DNA from: Quercus robur
Lineage: Eukaryota > Streptophyta > Magnoliopsida > Fagales > Fagaceae
Reading direction: 5' to 3'
Assembly (NCBI RefSeq): GCF_932294415.1
Contig: NC_065539.1
Location: 52,099,501-52,163,500, forward strand
DNA: 64,000 nucleotides
Shown: positions 34,290-46,318 of the stretch, piece by piece
Layout of the letters: each line of letters starts with the position of its first letter
Position numbering within the stretch: the stretch's first letter is position 1
Translations under genes and position numbers: made by a program
The notes under the pieces: model-generated
The model's database searches: none
What the model was told of the DNA's origin: nothing
What the model saw: the letters and a program-made list of their open reading frames with translations, nothing else

Positions 34290-34546
34290 ACCTATGCCCA
34301 TTGGGTCTGCTGGTGGAGGATGTGAAAATTTACTCATGTCATTTTCAAAGAGTGTTGTATTCTCATGTAAAGAGAAACGGCAATAGTGTAGCTCATAATC
34401 TGGCGAGATATGATTTAAGCGTACCAGATTTTCAAGTATGGATAGAAGATGTACCTTCTCATATTGTGTCAGTTTTACATTCAGATGTAACTCATTTACA
34501 TTAATAAAAGTACTCAAGTTCTTTCTCAAAAAAAAAAAAAAAAAAT
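34290..34546 (+). pseudogene. LINE 3' tail with RNase H end
   Basis: A 67-codon frame (34301-34504) contains 'VKRNGNSVAHNLARYDLS', the closing R-x-GN-x-VAH-x-LA motif of retroelement RNase H, then the usual short tail before a stop. An A run follows at about 34530-34546. Only the last quarter of the domain remains, so it is a strongly 5'-truncated LINE copy. Confidence 0.75.
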
Positions 34547-36544
34547 TATTGTTAGTGGAATGCTGACATGGCAAAATCTAAACCATTAAATTGTTAAAGA
34601 ACGATTAAAATTTAAGGAAATCTATTTGGTAGATTATCCTAGAAAATCTAAAAGATTTGAATCCAAATATTATTACTTGCGATAATTTGCATTTTAGTTT
34701 GCATTATTTTAATTGCAACAACCAACAATTCATGGAAAGCTCGATTGCTTTTTTTTTTTTTTTTTTATTGAGAAATTTGCTTTATTGTTTTGTGTGGCCA
34801 TACATATGCAAATGACATGCCATAAATGCAATTAACTAGTGACCTTGAATTTTCTACTACAATCATAATCAAATGTCTACAATTTAACCTCAAAGTAAAT
34901 GACTTTTTCGTTTACTTTAAGTGCAATTACACTTAAATTGATCCAAGGACAGCCCTTGCACTGAATCTCAATCCTGTTAGCCGAATCCACCAATGACCAT
35001 GAAATCCCATCGCAAATGACATATTATGTATTAGACCCATACAAAAGTCCCTGGACCTACTACACCTCAAGAATTCATAGACATCCACGACTCTACCACT
35101 TGCACTCTAGAGTTTGGATTAATGTATCAGTAATTGTAAAGGACTAATGCTATAGTTACAAATTATTTTACACTAGCTTGTAATCTCATGCATATGCATG
35201 GATACCCTTAAAGATATATAATAAAATGCATAATATAATTCTTATATATATAACTTAAATACTATTGATAGTCATTTTTATATTTTGTTAACTCTTTAAA
35301 AAAATTTGTAATGATATTATTAGGTATAAAATGTAAATTGTCCATTTTTTAAAAAATTATTGTGAAACACTTTTTTTTTACGATTCATTTATTTTAGACT
35401 CTTTGGTTTTTGTACTTAATAACTCACTTGGATGAATATTTATGATGTGGTCCCACATTTAATTATAAAATTAAGAAAAAAAAAACTCTTTAAGAATATA
35501 TAATTTAGGACACATGGCACGAAATTGGAACTCTAATTTGAAATTCTAATTAGAGTTTCTCTCAGTTTCATCTATTATATATATATTCTTGTTATTTGAG
35601 CCCACCACAAACATTACTTTTCACTTACTGATAACCACTAATCATATCAATAATTTGTAAAAAAAAAAAAAATTATAACTCTATCATTTTCCAATCATAA
35701 AGAAAAAGACCTCTTAAGTCTTGACCTTTATAAGCCGTACATAGTTCGTATATGTGATTGATAGGAGATAACCTATTACTTACACTTTTTATGATTGTTG
35801 ACATGATTTATTCTTATTGGTCTAGTTTACTTAATAAATATTGTGTCAATATTATTCCAATCACAATATATCATCTAAAAATGTGTAAAAAAAAATTAAA
35901 GTAAGTCAACTATTGTTCAAAAAAATGTGAAAAATGTAAGTTTAAATAGACAAAAATTGAGGGGACGTACGAGACTTTGACCTCTTAATAGGTAATTCAT
36001 ATTCAGTGTCCTACAAAAACAACCCTTTCCACATACAAATCCACACCCTTTTTTAAGTATCTATTTGTGATTGGATTTCAAAATTTTCACTTGGGTCCAC
36101 CACATGTACTTAAGCATGTTGTGTCAACTTATGCACAAAATACAAGTTGACACTTATTAAGTAAGGTATGAATTTGAGTGTAGAAAATGATGTATTCCTA
36201 GAATTATTCATGTGAAAGACACCAAACTTTCATGAAGAAGTTCTACTGAGGAAACTTCAATGAATAAAAATCCTATGTCTCACCATTTATGTTCTGCTCA
36301 GTATCTAACCAAAGTTAAAAATGAAAAAAATAATAATAACATATTATAATTGATGAAACATAAAATAGAACACTAAAAAAATAAAAATGGAACAAAGTAT
36401 TTTTATTCAAACCTTCAAGCTCATATCCATCATGGTTCCTTTAACTAATTTGAGCAGAAGGATTTCAGTTTTTTCAAAAACTAGTGCTACCCAGATAATA
36501 ATCCCGGCATTGAGCTTGTTATACTACCACGTTTTAGAGCATTC
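34547..36544. other. Intergenic region 3' of CuAO1
   Basis: AT-rich and without a gene I can support. The last few hundred bases lie just beyond the stop of the minus-strand amine oxidase and should contain its 3' untranslated region; no clear poly(A) signal was singled out. Confidence 0.4.
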
Positions 36545-36983
36545 CTATATGAGCAATGGGTTACTTTCGAAATAATTTGAGGGTCGAAGCTCGAATCCAC
36601 CATGAACACTTGGCATCACTGGGAAATCTTCTTGGTATGGAACGTGATGAAACCCAACTGTGTACCATAGAACTATATCTTTGTTGTCAATTGCCCTGTT
36701 CCTGCACATACCAATAGTTGTCCTCTTAGTTAACTTGATGAAAATTAACACTCCATACTGCAACTTTGTTAATTAGACTGTACCATATTTTATACTTATA
36801 AACTTAACATATCGAATTTTTTTTTTTTTTTTTAATTTATGAAGGTGTAATTGAACTAGTGTCATTTGGTTGTATGAGATATGACGATTGTTTGAAAGAG
36901 TTCAATAACATGTTAATTTTCATAATACAATTTCACCTAGATTCACTATAGCTGAGCTACATGATCCTTCATAGCAGAGAATC

Positions 36984-37038
<55 letters not shown>

Positions 37039-38613
37039 TCAATAGAATTTAAATAACATTCATCTTATAGTGATATAATTTATAATTAGTTAAAAACTTT
37101 TGTGGTCAAAACTCAAAAGTCTTTGTGACATAGTGTAGTGTTATTGTAAGCTTCTCTCATGATTTCATATCAAAACTCCAAAAAAAAATTTTCAAATTTT
37201 ATTTCATATCAAAATAGAGTAGTTATAGGTACACAATTTTTTTCACAATCGCTAACATAGCCTGTTATGATAGGAGTAATATCACTCTTATCTGAATTTA
37301 CTATTGACACCATTATTACTATGTAACAATCATAACAAGTCATGTCAACATTTGTAAAAAAAAGAAAAACAAAATTATGAGAAATATTATGTCTTTAAAT
37401 TTATGAATCATACTATTGACAATCACAATTTACCTTTGACTCCAAATGGCCAAGCCATCATCTCCTCGACTCCCATCGGCATAGAAACCTCCAGGCCACC
37501 TTTCCGACTTGTTATAGGCAGTCACCCATAGTTGATACTTTGTATAAGCAACCCTAATTTGGGGCCAATCATCATCAGATAAAAGAGAATTAACTGGCTG
37601 TCCAGTAATCAGCCGGTAACCTACATGATTCCCAAGCCTTGTCTTCTTGTTTGGATTCACTACTAAAAGTTCACTTGGCTCCAAGCCAAGCTGAATCCTA
37701 GCCTCTGCCTCAGTTTTGGCAATTTGTTTAACTACTGTCCAATAACTTTTTCTTGGTGAAGTAGTGTTTGTGTTCTGGTTTGATACTCTTATAGCTTGTA
37801 ACTTGGCTTTGACGAAGGAGTTGTCCATACCATCAACGTCAAGGTCAAGATAGTATGTGAGTAAGTGGTCGTGGTGTACAGCAACAGTGTTTTCTGCTAC
37901 TAAGGGTCCGTACTCATTTTCCGCTATTTGGTCGGTATTTGTGTATGGTGTAGCCTTCATCATTAGTATACCTGTCAAATCCACCTAAAAAAAAAAAAGG
38001 TCCAAATATTCGTAAGTGTGCATTTATTGTAGGGTCATTCTATCATTCACTATGACCACGTGGAAAATTGTACACTTTTAGATTATGTAAAATCTAATCT
38101 AAACTATAAAATGGACAATATTTGCAATGGGAGAGGATCTTTTTCTCATTGTATAATATGTAATTTTTTTTTAAAGATAAAAATAAAGTTAAAATTTAAA
38201 CTTTATCATTTGAGTTTGAGTAAATTATCAATTTTTTCCATGAATTTATTTCATTTTTGTTATTTTAATCCTTAAATTTTAACATTTTTGTCAAGTTTTT
38301 CCTACCGTCCATTATCCATTATCATCTATGGATTTTATAGATGACAAACATAGGGAATGGCCAATTTAATTGAAAATGTTAAAGTTTAATCAATAAAATG
38401 ACAAAAGATAAATTTTAGATTAAAAAAAAAAAGGATAATTCGCCAAGTTTAGAATTAGAGGGTATAGCTTTGATTTTCGCCTAAAAATAAATTGAGTTTG
38501 ATTAAGCTGTGCCAAATAAAAGTTAAACTTTATTGTGCCTAACAAGATGAGCTGACTTTAAAAACTGTATTTGTTAGAATTTTTCTTCTACAATTGCTAA
38601 TAACTTATGCAGA

Positions 38614-38648
<35 letters not shown>

Positions 38649-40937
38649 CTGCTTTGTAATGTTACAATAATAAAGTACTGTTTTTTTATTTTTTTCACCT
38701 TGGTCTTCAAGTACTTGAGAAAAGCTATTAGAATTAACGCTCAAATTCAAAATCAATGAGTCAGCCCAAGCTCAGTCTGACCCATTCTCTCTGGCCACAA
38801 AAACTAGGCCTGTATTTCATATGAGAATTTGGGCTTTGGGCTGGGTAAATATGAGCTTGGATTGTTTTTCGAAGAACAAACATTTTTATAATGAGTGATA
38901 ATAATAAAAAATAATGTGGCTTTCTTTTCTTATACATTACCAACATTTATATCAGTTGCTAATTCACTAGACTCTTCACAAGAGGTCCATCTAATCATCG
39001 ATTATGAAATTGAAGTATTTTTCTTTAAAAACACAAAAGAAATGAATCTCACCCCAACTTTGATGGAGCCACTTTGTTTGAATTCCCAATCAAGAATATA
39101 ATCATAATTGCCCACATTAGCCACCATTCTAACCACCAAAGTAATTTCCGGCTCCCCGCTTCTTATCTGCAAGACATAACCACTTTATGTTGACAACACA
39201 ATAACAAAATTAAAGGTTTAATTATGTGTTTGGTCCCTAAAATTTGAATTAAGTATGATTTTGATAGTTTAAATTTAAAAAGTTTGGATTTGGCCTTTGA
39301 GATTTTTAGAATTAGGAAAATTTCATCCCTAGAATGTAGGAAAAGTTTGATCTTGTCTTCTAAATACGGAGTTGATTCAATTTTTGTAAGGGTTAGCTCG
39401 ATTATAGTCCTTTAAATACGTAGTTGGTTTGATTTGGTTGCAAAAATATGAGGTGCCATTACTCATGTAAGCAAAAAAATAGATGGAGTAATCTAAATAT
39501 TTCTTATTTGAATTTTCAGTGACCAAATCCAAGCTTCTAAGATTTGAAAGAACAAAATCAAGGAAAATATTTAAGTACTTTCGAAGTATAGTGAAATGGT
39601 ACTCCCTCATCTCTTATTCATGATGAACTTATCATGAATGTAATAAAAATGAGTACTATTCATCATACTTCAGAAATACCTAAGATTTACTCTAAAATCG
39701 AACATGCGCCAAATTTCAATGACCAAAAAGTATAATTTACCCAAAATCCATGGGAAATTTTTTTTCCCCAAAACCATAACCATAAATAACCATTAATGAA
39801 CACAGCTAGACTTACCACTTTGCCAGGAACATTAATTTCTGTATGTCTCCAAGCTACATCACCAGCATACCGCTCAAAAATGCAAATAGCCCTTGGTACC
39901 ATTTGTGCCTGTCCATCTGGCCCAACCATATATCCATCCATAAATGCAGCATTCCCTGGGCAATCAATCGATGGCTGTAAGGTATCAGCTGCACGACCAA
40001 ACCCATATTCACCAATGTCCATGTATGTCCTATAATACCATTCACTTGTAGGATCCATATATGGAACAAATGTCTCAGATACATGTCCTCTATACAACAC
40101 ACGCCTAAACTTCTTTTCTCTGTCATCAAATATTGAAGCTGTGGATATGATAACACCTGCCCGAGCATTGAATCCCACACGGAAATCCCATTTACCCCAT
40201 TTAACATTTTGGCCCTCAATGGTGAACCCACCATTTGTTATGTTACAAGTAGTAGAATTTTGATTCCCTTTTGATGATTGAAAGTCAGTACCCTCACCTT
40301 TAGGCACAGGTGCTCTAAGTCTATCCGTGTACATTGTAATCTTCATTGAATCAACATCAACAAGTACAGTTATTCCTTGAATAGGCCTTGCAAACACATT
40401 AACCGACCCTCCACGATAAAAGCATGCAACTTTGAGAGTTCTTTTTGTAACACGTTCACCAAACCAACCTACTGTAAATGGTACACAAGAAACTTCAGAC
40501 AAATTTAGGCCCCTTCTTTGAATTGAGTTGTTGAATTCTGGATACGTCAAAGGCAGTTTGCTAGCTCGGTAAAGTTCAATGAAAGTGAGGGGAGGATAGC
40601 CAGAACCATTGTAGACTTGGTTTGATGTGATTGAGCCAACGGTTAAGTCTACAATGAGTTCATAGGTCGTCTCACCCCTTGCTCGAACGACAACCTTGGC
40701 TTGACGATTAGGTTTGATTCCTTTATTAGAAAGCCAGTTGAGGACATCTTCTTTTTGTGGTTCTTCAACATCAACAAAATGATAGGTTAGGTTAGGAAGA
40801 GAGGCAAGGTGAGACTTTTGAATTATGTTCCTTATTTGGTCAATTTCAGTAGTGTCGAGAGGGTCTAAGGGGTGATAAAGACTAGATGCGAAGTAACATT
40901 GTAGGAAAAAAGATAGAACCAAGAATGGAATTTTCAT
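36545..40937 (-). CDS. Primary (copper) amine oxidase 1, complete
   Basis: Four exons on the minus strand: 40937-39816, 39166-39053, 37984-37434 and 36701-36545, all with GT-AG introns (649, 1068 and 732 bp), giving 647 aa, normal for plant CuAO. The enzyme oxidises diamines such as putrescine to aminoaldehyde, NH3 and H2O2 using copper and a topaquinone made from its own tyrosine. A signal peptide (residues about 1-20, [15 protein letters not shown]) predicts export to the apoplast. N2 and N3 domains cover about 25-215. Visible catalytic parts: Asp307 in [12 protein letters not shown], topaquinone precursor Tyr395 in N-Y-D-Y, copper ligands His450 and His452 (H-D-H) and His615 (GFHHVP). Cys326 and Cys352 match the conserved disulphide. 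No peroxisomal C-terminal tripeptide. Start chosen by the signal peptide and the TATA box upstream. Paralogue at 46319-54914; here the intron after the N3 domain is absent. Confidence 0.93.
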
Positions 40938-41022
40938 GGATGCTGCCTTATAAATTCAAATAAGAATTGCTTGAGCGCTGGTGCTAGTAGTCAACCCACT
41001 ATTTTGGACTATATATATAGTA
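40938..41022 (-). promoter_or_regulatory. Promoter and leader of CuAO1
   Basis: An (AT)-type TATA box, TATATATA, lies at about 41010-41019, some 75 bp upstream of the ATG on the minus strand. A W-box core TTGACT (minus strand, 40989-40994) lies between it and the gene; WRKY binding there is inference. Confidence 0.5.
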
Positions 41023-42265
41023 AGATCGTGTATCACATTAAATGATAAAGTCTTTACAACCACACAATTCTCTATGCATCTACAACCACACATTTCCTTA
41101 TAAAATGAAGGAAGATTCTTTGTTTAGACTCTCTCTCTCTCTCCAACTCGCATTCTCTCTCCCCATTACTAAGTATAGAACTAACTTAAGTATTGGAGTG
41201 CTTACTGTCATCTATTGCGGTATTGACTCTTCTTTATGCAGGACCTAGGCTGTGCCAGACTTCAACGGAGTTTCGTCTCCTACCAAACAAAGTTTACATG
41301 TTTGGTACTTGACTACGTACATACATTCAGGTTCCAGTCTCATTTGCATTATAGTGGAAAAGTTTCTGTACCGGATTGGCTCCAATACCATACTCAACAC
41401 ATGCAATTCATGGTATTGCTACCAACTTGTATCCACTAAAAGCTTCTCCACCTACAGTAAGGCACATTATAATTTATTGTTCCACCTCTTTTACATGAAA
41501 GCTGCGTTAAACTTTGAATAAAGGCTACCGTAGCTTTGACGTTGCAATGTTTCATTTCTTAGACTTCAGCTGTAAGCAAGAGATACAAGGCCACTTGAAT
41601 TTTCCAAGGCCTTTTCTTGCATTGAGAGCAAGAATAAATCATTTGCTTAGCTTTTGCTTTAATAGTGAAACTGGGGGCATGATTGTTAACATGCTCCTCT
41701 TCACAACTAGCTCTCTTTGGGAATAAATCACATTTCATTGATGTCAACACTCAATACACCCGCAGAAATATTGAATTCGAATCAACCACTTTTATAAGTC
41801 ATAAATTTAAAAATCAATGATTCTTACCTCTAAACCCAAGAAAGACAGAAAGTATCCATACATATGATTGAACCAAATTTTTCATTTCAACAAATTAGAA
41901 ACAAAAAAGTTAATGAATGCTGCAATATTGGTTTATGATTTTTTTTTTTTTTAATTTTTATAAGAAAATAAAAAAATAACTGGTTTTTTTTTTACAATTT
42001 TTCTATATTTCCCATGAAAGTGATATCAAGAAATTCCTAAAATGATCTATTAACAAATGCCTTAAGAACACCGATATATATATATATATCAAGAAAATTG
42101 CACTCAACTCCCCTAGTTTGGAATAAGACTTTTACCTCCTCTAAAATGCAAATGATTTATACTTATAAAGTTGAATTTATTCAATCATTTGTTGGCCTTA
42201 TTTCATGCCAAATTTGTTTGTATTTTAGCAATTAGATACCCTATATTTACGTAGGAATCATATAA
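41023..42265. other. Upstream region of CuAO1
   Basis: Contains a CT-rich patch near 41130-41160 and, at about 41930-42085, a diverged copy of the dispersed repeat also found at 22290 and 27540. No gene is seen; frames on both strands are short. Confidence 0.4.
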
Positions 42266-42269
42266 GGAT

Positions 42270-43620
42270 TGTGTATGAGAGAGTGTGACAAAAACTCAAG
42301 ATGTGTGCAATCAAAAGAGTCTCGCGACTAGATCTCGCAACTGACTCACGACTGGCAAGTCGCCAAAGTGGCACACATATGAAACATGCAGGGAGCTGAA
42401 AGGTCATGACAGCTAGAGCACTATTGGACAAAAATATACAGTCTGGCCAGGTAGTTAGCTCTCGACTTGTTCCAGTTGCGAGGCTGAGTCGCCAGAATAC
42501 CCTATTTGGATGAAACCTGACTTTTCACATTCCTCACATACGCTACTATAAATACCCTTATACCTACGAAATGTAAAGAGCTTCCAAAGAGAATTTTGAG
42601 AGAGAAACCCTAGAGAAAAATAAGATTGACTCATCCACAATCTTCATTATTTGATTCTCCAAATTCCTCTACTTTCACCCTCTCCATTGACATATCCTTG
42701 AAAGGTACATTTTGTCAAATCCTTATCTCACCATACCCGTGTCTGTGATAAGGTATTTTGGTGCTTAGGAAGCAATTCAGAGATGACCAATTTACTTGAT
42801 TGATGCAATGGGTTTATTGCGGGATCTGGGAAGTTAAAGAAGACAAGGTTAGGCGTAATCCTGTTAGAGCATGAAGCTTGGAGGGCTTAGGTGCATTGGA
42901 TAAATTAGGTTTAGAGGGTCTTCTACTATTTATGTATCCTAACTATATTCTTTAATGGATCATTTGACCGCTTGGAGGGCAGTGGAGAGGTTTTTTACTA
43001 AGTTCTTCAATTTCTTCTTCGATAACACGTGCCAGTGTTATCTTTGTATTTGCATCTCTCTTCCCTTACTTTTTACCTTTTAATTGATGCCGTGTTTGTG
43101 ATTAATTATGGTTTAAAGAGTTTTACCTATTTGGTTATAGCTTATATACATCATTCCACACATATATTGTTTGTGTATAAGCTTGTATTGGTGTTGTTAA
43201 ATTTGGGGGTCTAAACATTTATTAGTGTTTTACACACTAATTGAACTTTCAATTGGTATCAGAGTGGGTGCACTTGTTATGGTTTCATTACCTAAGTGTG
43301 ATCCTAGACCCTTTAGCTACAAATGAAGCTTTTAAATGTTTGTGATAATGACTCTACGAGTATGTTTGAAGATTTTCCTAACAATGAACTTCTAGAGTTT
43401 GCCCAAAAAGAGATTTTAATAAATACTGAATTTCCTATAAAAGGAGGTGTGGATGATAGTTTAATTGGATGTAAGAGAGAAAATTCAAAAAAAAAATTAA
43501 AACTTCTTTTTAGTCATTTAGAGGAGGTCAGTGCAAATGGTTTGCAGTTTAAGAAAGATGAGTGTCTTATTCCATACTAGAGGGAAGGTAAGTGTAATGG
43601 ATTAGACTAGCAGTCAGTAG
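42270..43620 (+). mobile_element. LTR retrotransposon fragment: LTR plus primer-binding site
   Basis: A likely LTR starts near 42270 ('tgtgtatgagagagtgtgac', start uncertain), has a TATA box 'ctataaataccc' near 42547, and ends ...GAACTTTCA at about 43251. TGGTATCAGAGTGGG follows at once (43254-43268), the plant primer-binding site complementary to the initiator Met-tRNA end. Downstream is a possible gag start ('MVSLPKCDPRPFSYK' then a stop) and an 85-codon frame (43323-43580) of no known family. The rest of the element and the second LTR are absent. Confidence 0.7.
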
Positions 43621-44105
43621 TTCAGAATAAAACTTTACCTTCCCCAAAATGCAAATTATTTACACCTACCTCTCATGTATAATTGAAAAAAATACTTTAA
43701 AAAAATCCCCAAAAAAATTTGTTAATAAATACCAAATTTCTTATTAAAGGAGGTGTGAATGATAGTTTAATTGGATGGTAAAAGAGAAAATTCAAAAAAA
43801 TTTAAAACTGAGGAAGTCAGTGTAAGAGCACTAGGTCCACAAAGACCGAGAAAGTTGACTCAATAACACATTTCATTTTCATTAGGAGTTCCACTATAGA
43901 ATTCAGGCCTAATCATTAATTGCGAAGCGATGATTCCAATATGTAAGGTCTCTAAGCGATCTTATAAAGGATAGCGTAACAAAGCATCAATACTAATTTG
44001 ATTGATCTATAATTTGAAGAATTTGTTCATAGAACAAAAAATTTAAGAAAGATGAGTTGCTTATTCCATACTAGAAGGAAGGTAAGTGTAATGGATTAGA
44101 CTAAG
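43430..44105. repeat. Imperfect direct repeat inside the LTR-element remnant
   Basis: The stretch 'aaaggaggtgtggatgatagtttaattgg' to 'ccatactagagggaaggtaagtgtaatgg' (43438-43600) recurs at 43746-44098, where about 210 bp ('agagcactaggtccac' onward) interrupt it near 43825-44035. Both copies are noncoding as they stand. Confidence 0.7.
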
Positions 44106-44359
44106 CATATTAAATTTGTGAGTTGTTTTAAGCAGTCTAGTTTTTTTACAGTTTACTATTACTATACCACGTTAGATTTTTGTAAATATAAAAATAAAAC
44201 TAATAATGCACACAAATGCACAATCACACTTTTATTAAAATTCTATAAAATTAATATAATCAACAATTAAACATCATATAGTTAGAAATTTAAAACTCAA
44301 ACTTGTCGTACAAATTAAAAGTTAAAACCAAATAAACTTAAAGATGTTGCAAGAGACAC

Positions 44360-45610
44360 TGATAATAGCTTAATTTTGCATATTTATATCATTATTAGAA
44401 AGCATTATTATATTTATTTTAAGTTAATTCATGCATTTTATATTTGGTTTTGGAATAATGTTAAATAATTAATTTTGTGCTTAATTGAATTTTAATGCGT
44501 GAATTTGTCTTTTGTAAGATAATAAAATTAAATAAATAGATTTATGCAAAGAAGAAAGCTAATGGACTTTACTTTTACAAGGGCCATGATGAAGTTAAAG
44601 AAGACCAATCCAATTAAATTCGAGTCCAATTGGAATAAGGAATCAAAGAAAATTTGCACCAAATCTAAGTCTAATTCGAATTAAGATTCTAACCTGGACA
44701 CCAGTTAGTATTTTAGGCATAACTTTCGGCTCAGATATCCAATCAAGATGATTTAAGTTGGGCTGGAAGTTAACTTAAAGGGCTACAACTTTGTAGCTAC
44801 CATAAGTCTGAATTCTAACGTTAAATAGGCCAAAAATGTCAATTAAGTGAAGCCTGAAAACCTAGGATTTTCCTCAAACGGGAATTCAATTTGTAATAGG
44901 ATTTCTTGACCTATTTAAAGGTTCTTTAGGGCAAAATTCAAAGGGGAGCTGCTATAAAATATAATTTAGGTTTTCTTAAAGTTTTTTTTATAGTTTTTAG
45001 AGTTTTATTTGTCTTATAACTTGCTAGAAGTTTTGCTAAGGTAAGGGGTGAAACCCAATCGTATATTGGTATATTCTTAACAATTATTTTATGGTTTTAA
45101 TGCTTATGTTATTATGTTTTTAATTGATTCACTCATCTAGAAAAATGTTTAATTCTATATAATTCTTTGATTTATTGTAAACTGCGAGCACGTTAAATGC
45201 TTAGTATTCCCTGCGAATTAATTCATTAGTTTTGTTTTGCCTAAAATCAATCAATTTCCTGAAACTACCTTAAACAATTAATTCTTAAGTTCTTATTGCT
45301 AAATCATCTGACTAAGATCATCCTTCGTATGAATTTTATTTGAGTTATAAAATAAATATTGTTAAGACTACCAATAGATGTGTTGTGTGAATCACTAAAC
45401 CTTAGTGCTTTAATATATTGTTATTTTCTTTTAATTTAAATTACCTTTACTAAACCATCAAAATCTCTTCAATTAAACTTTATTATTTTAGTTTTATTCT
45501 CTTTTGATTTGCTAATCAATTCCCTTTTTCCTGTGGATTCGACCTCAGACTTACCGAGATTATTATTTCGCGACAATCCTGCACTTGGGTGCATTATTTA
45601 AGTCGTAGCA
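44360..45610 (+). mobile_element. Probable solo LTR, ~1.25 kb
   Basis: Starts TGATAATAGC. Near the end it has 'ctgtggattcgacctcagactt' and 'gcacttgggtgc', a motif common at the 3' end of large plant gypsy LTRs (from memory). The right end is either GTCGTAGCA (45610), with flanking GACAC/AACAC, or TATCA (45628). No internal domains are seen. Confidence 0.5.
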
Positions 45611-46318
45611 AACACCACTAAAGTATCAAAAATTTTACCAGTTAAGTTAACTAAAACTCATTATGTTTTATTTTTTTTGCTTATATAATTTTGCGCAATA
45701 ATTGATTGTGAATCGAAAATTGTTATTAGTATGAATCTTGAATGTACTATTTCCTATTGCACAAAATGACTATAAAAATTTTTAAATCAATGAAAAGACA
45801 AAAGTTTTGGGGGTTTACTTATTTCCAATTGATTGTTCTAAGCATGTGAAATTTGGAAGTTGATTTGAGTAATCAATAATTGTGGGATGTTTAAATGAGA
45901 AAGCAGGGACAAAGTTCCCATATTAATTATTGGCATCATAACCCATGTTCGAGTTGCAGGAATGGAGATAATTGCCTAAGTGCACAGTTTCTCTGAAGTT
46001 TGTGATTTCACTCCATTTTCTATGCAAAAATTTTTTGTTTGTGGCTAAATATATGAACAATTTTATTAGAGAAGACAAAAGAGAACAGCCTTTGGATCCT
46101 TCCATTGCCATTTGCCAATTGCCTTGCAAGGATAAGCAATAATTGCTGCAAAAGGGTTCATTACTGAGCATTCTTTAAATTGGGTTGAGACATAAGGGGT
46201 CCCATCCCAAGCAGCTTCATAATAAGGTTCTTCTTTTTCTTTTCTTTTTCTTTTTTAAGTGTCCTTCAACAATGAAGCATAATATTAAGTGCACTTCAAG
46301 CCTACGTAATCCAGTGAC
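45611..46318. other. Spacer 3' of CuAO2
   Basis: AT-rich, with no gene I can support. It should include the 3' untranslated region of the minus-strand amine oxidase next to 46319. Confidence 0.4.

Noticed and set aside
39796-40234. 79- and 126-codon frames inside CuAO1 exon 1
   Set aside because: Shadows of the amine oxidase frame, which alone has the family motifs.
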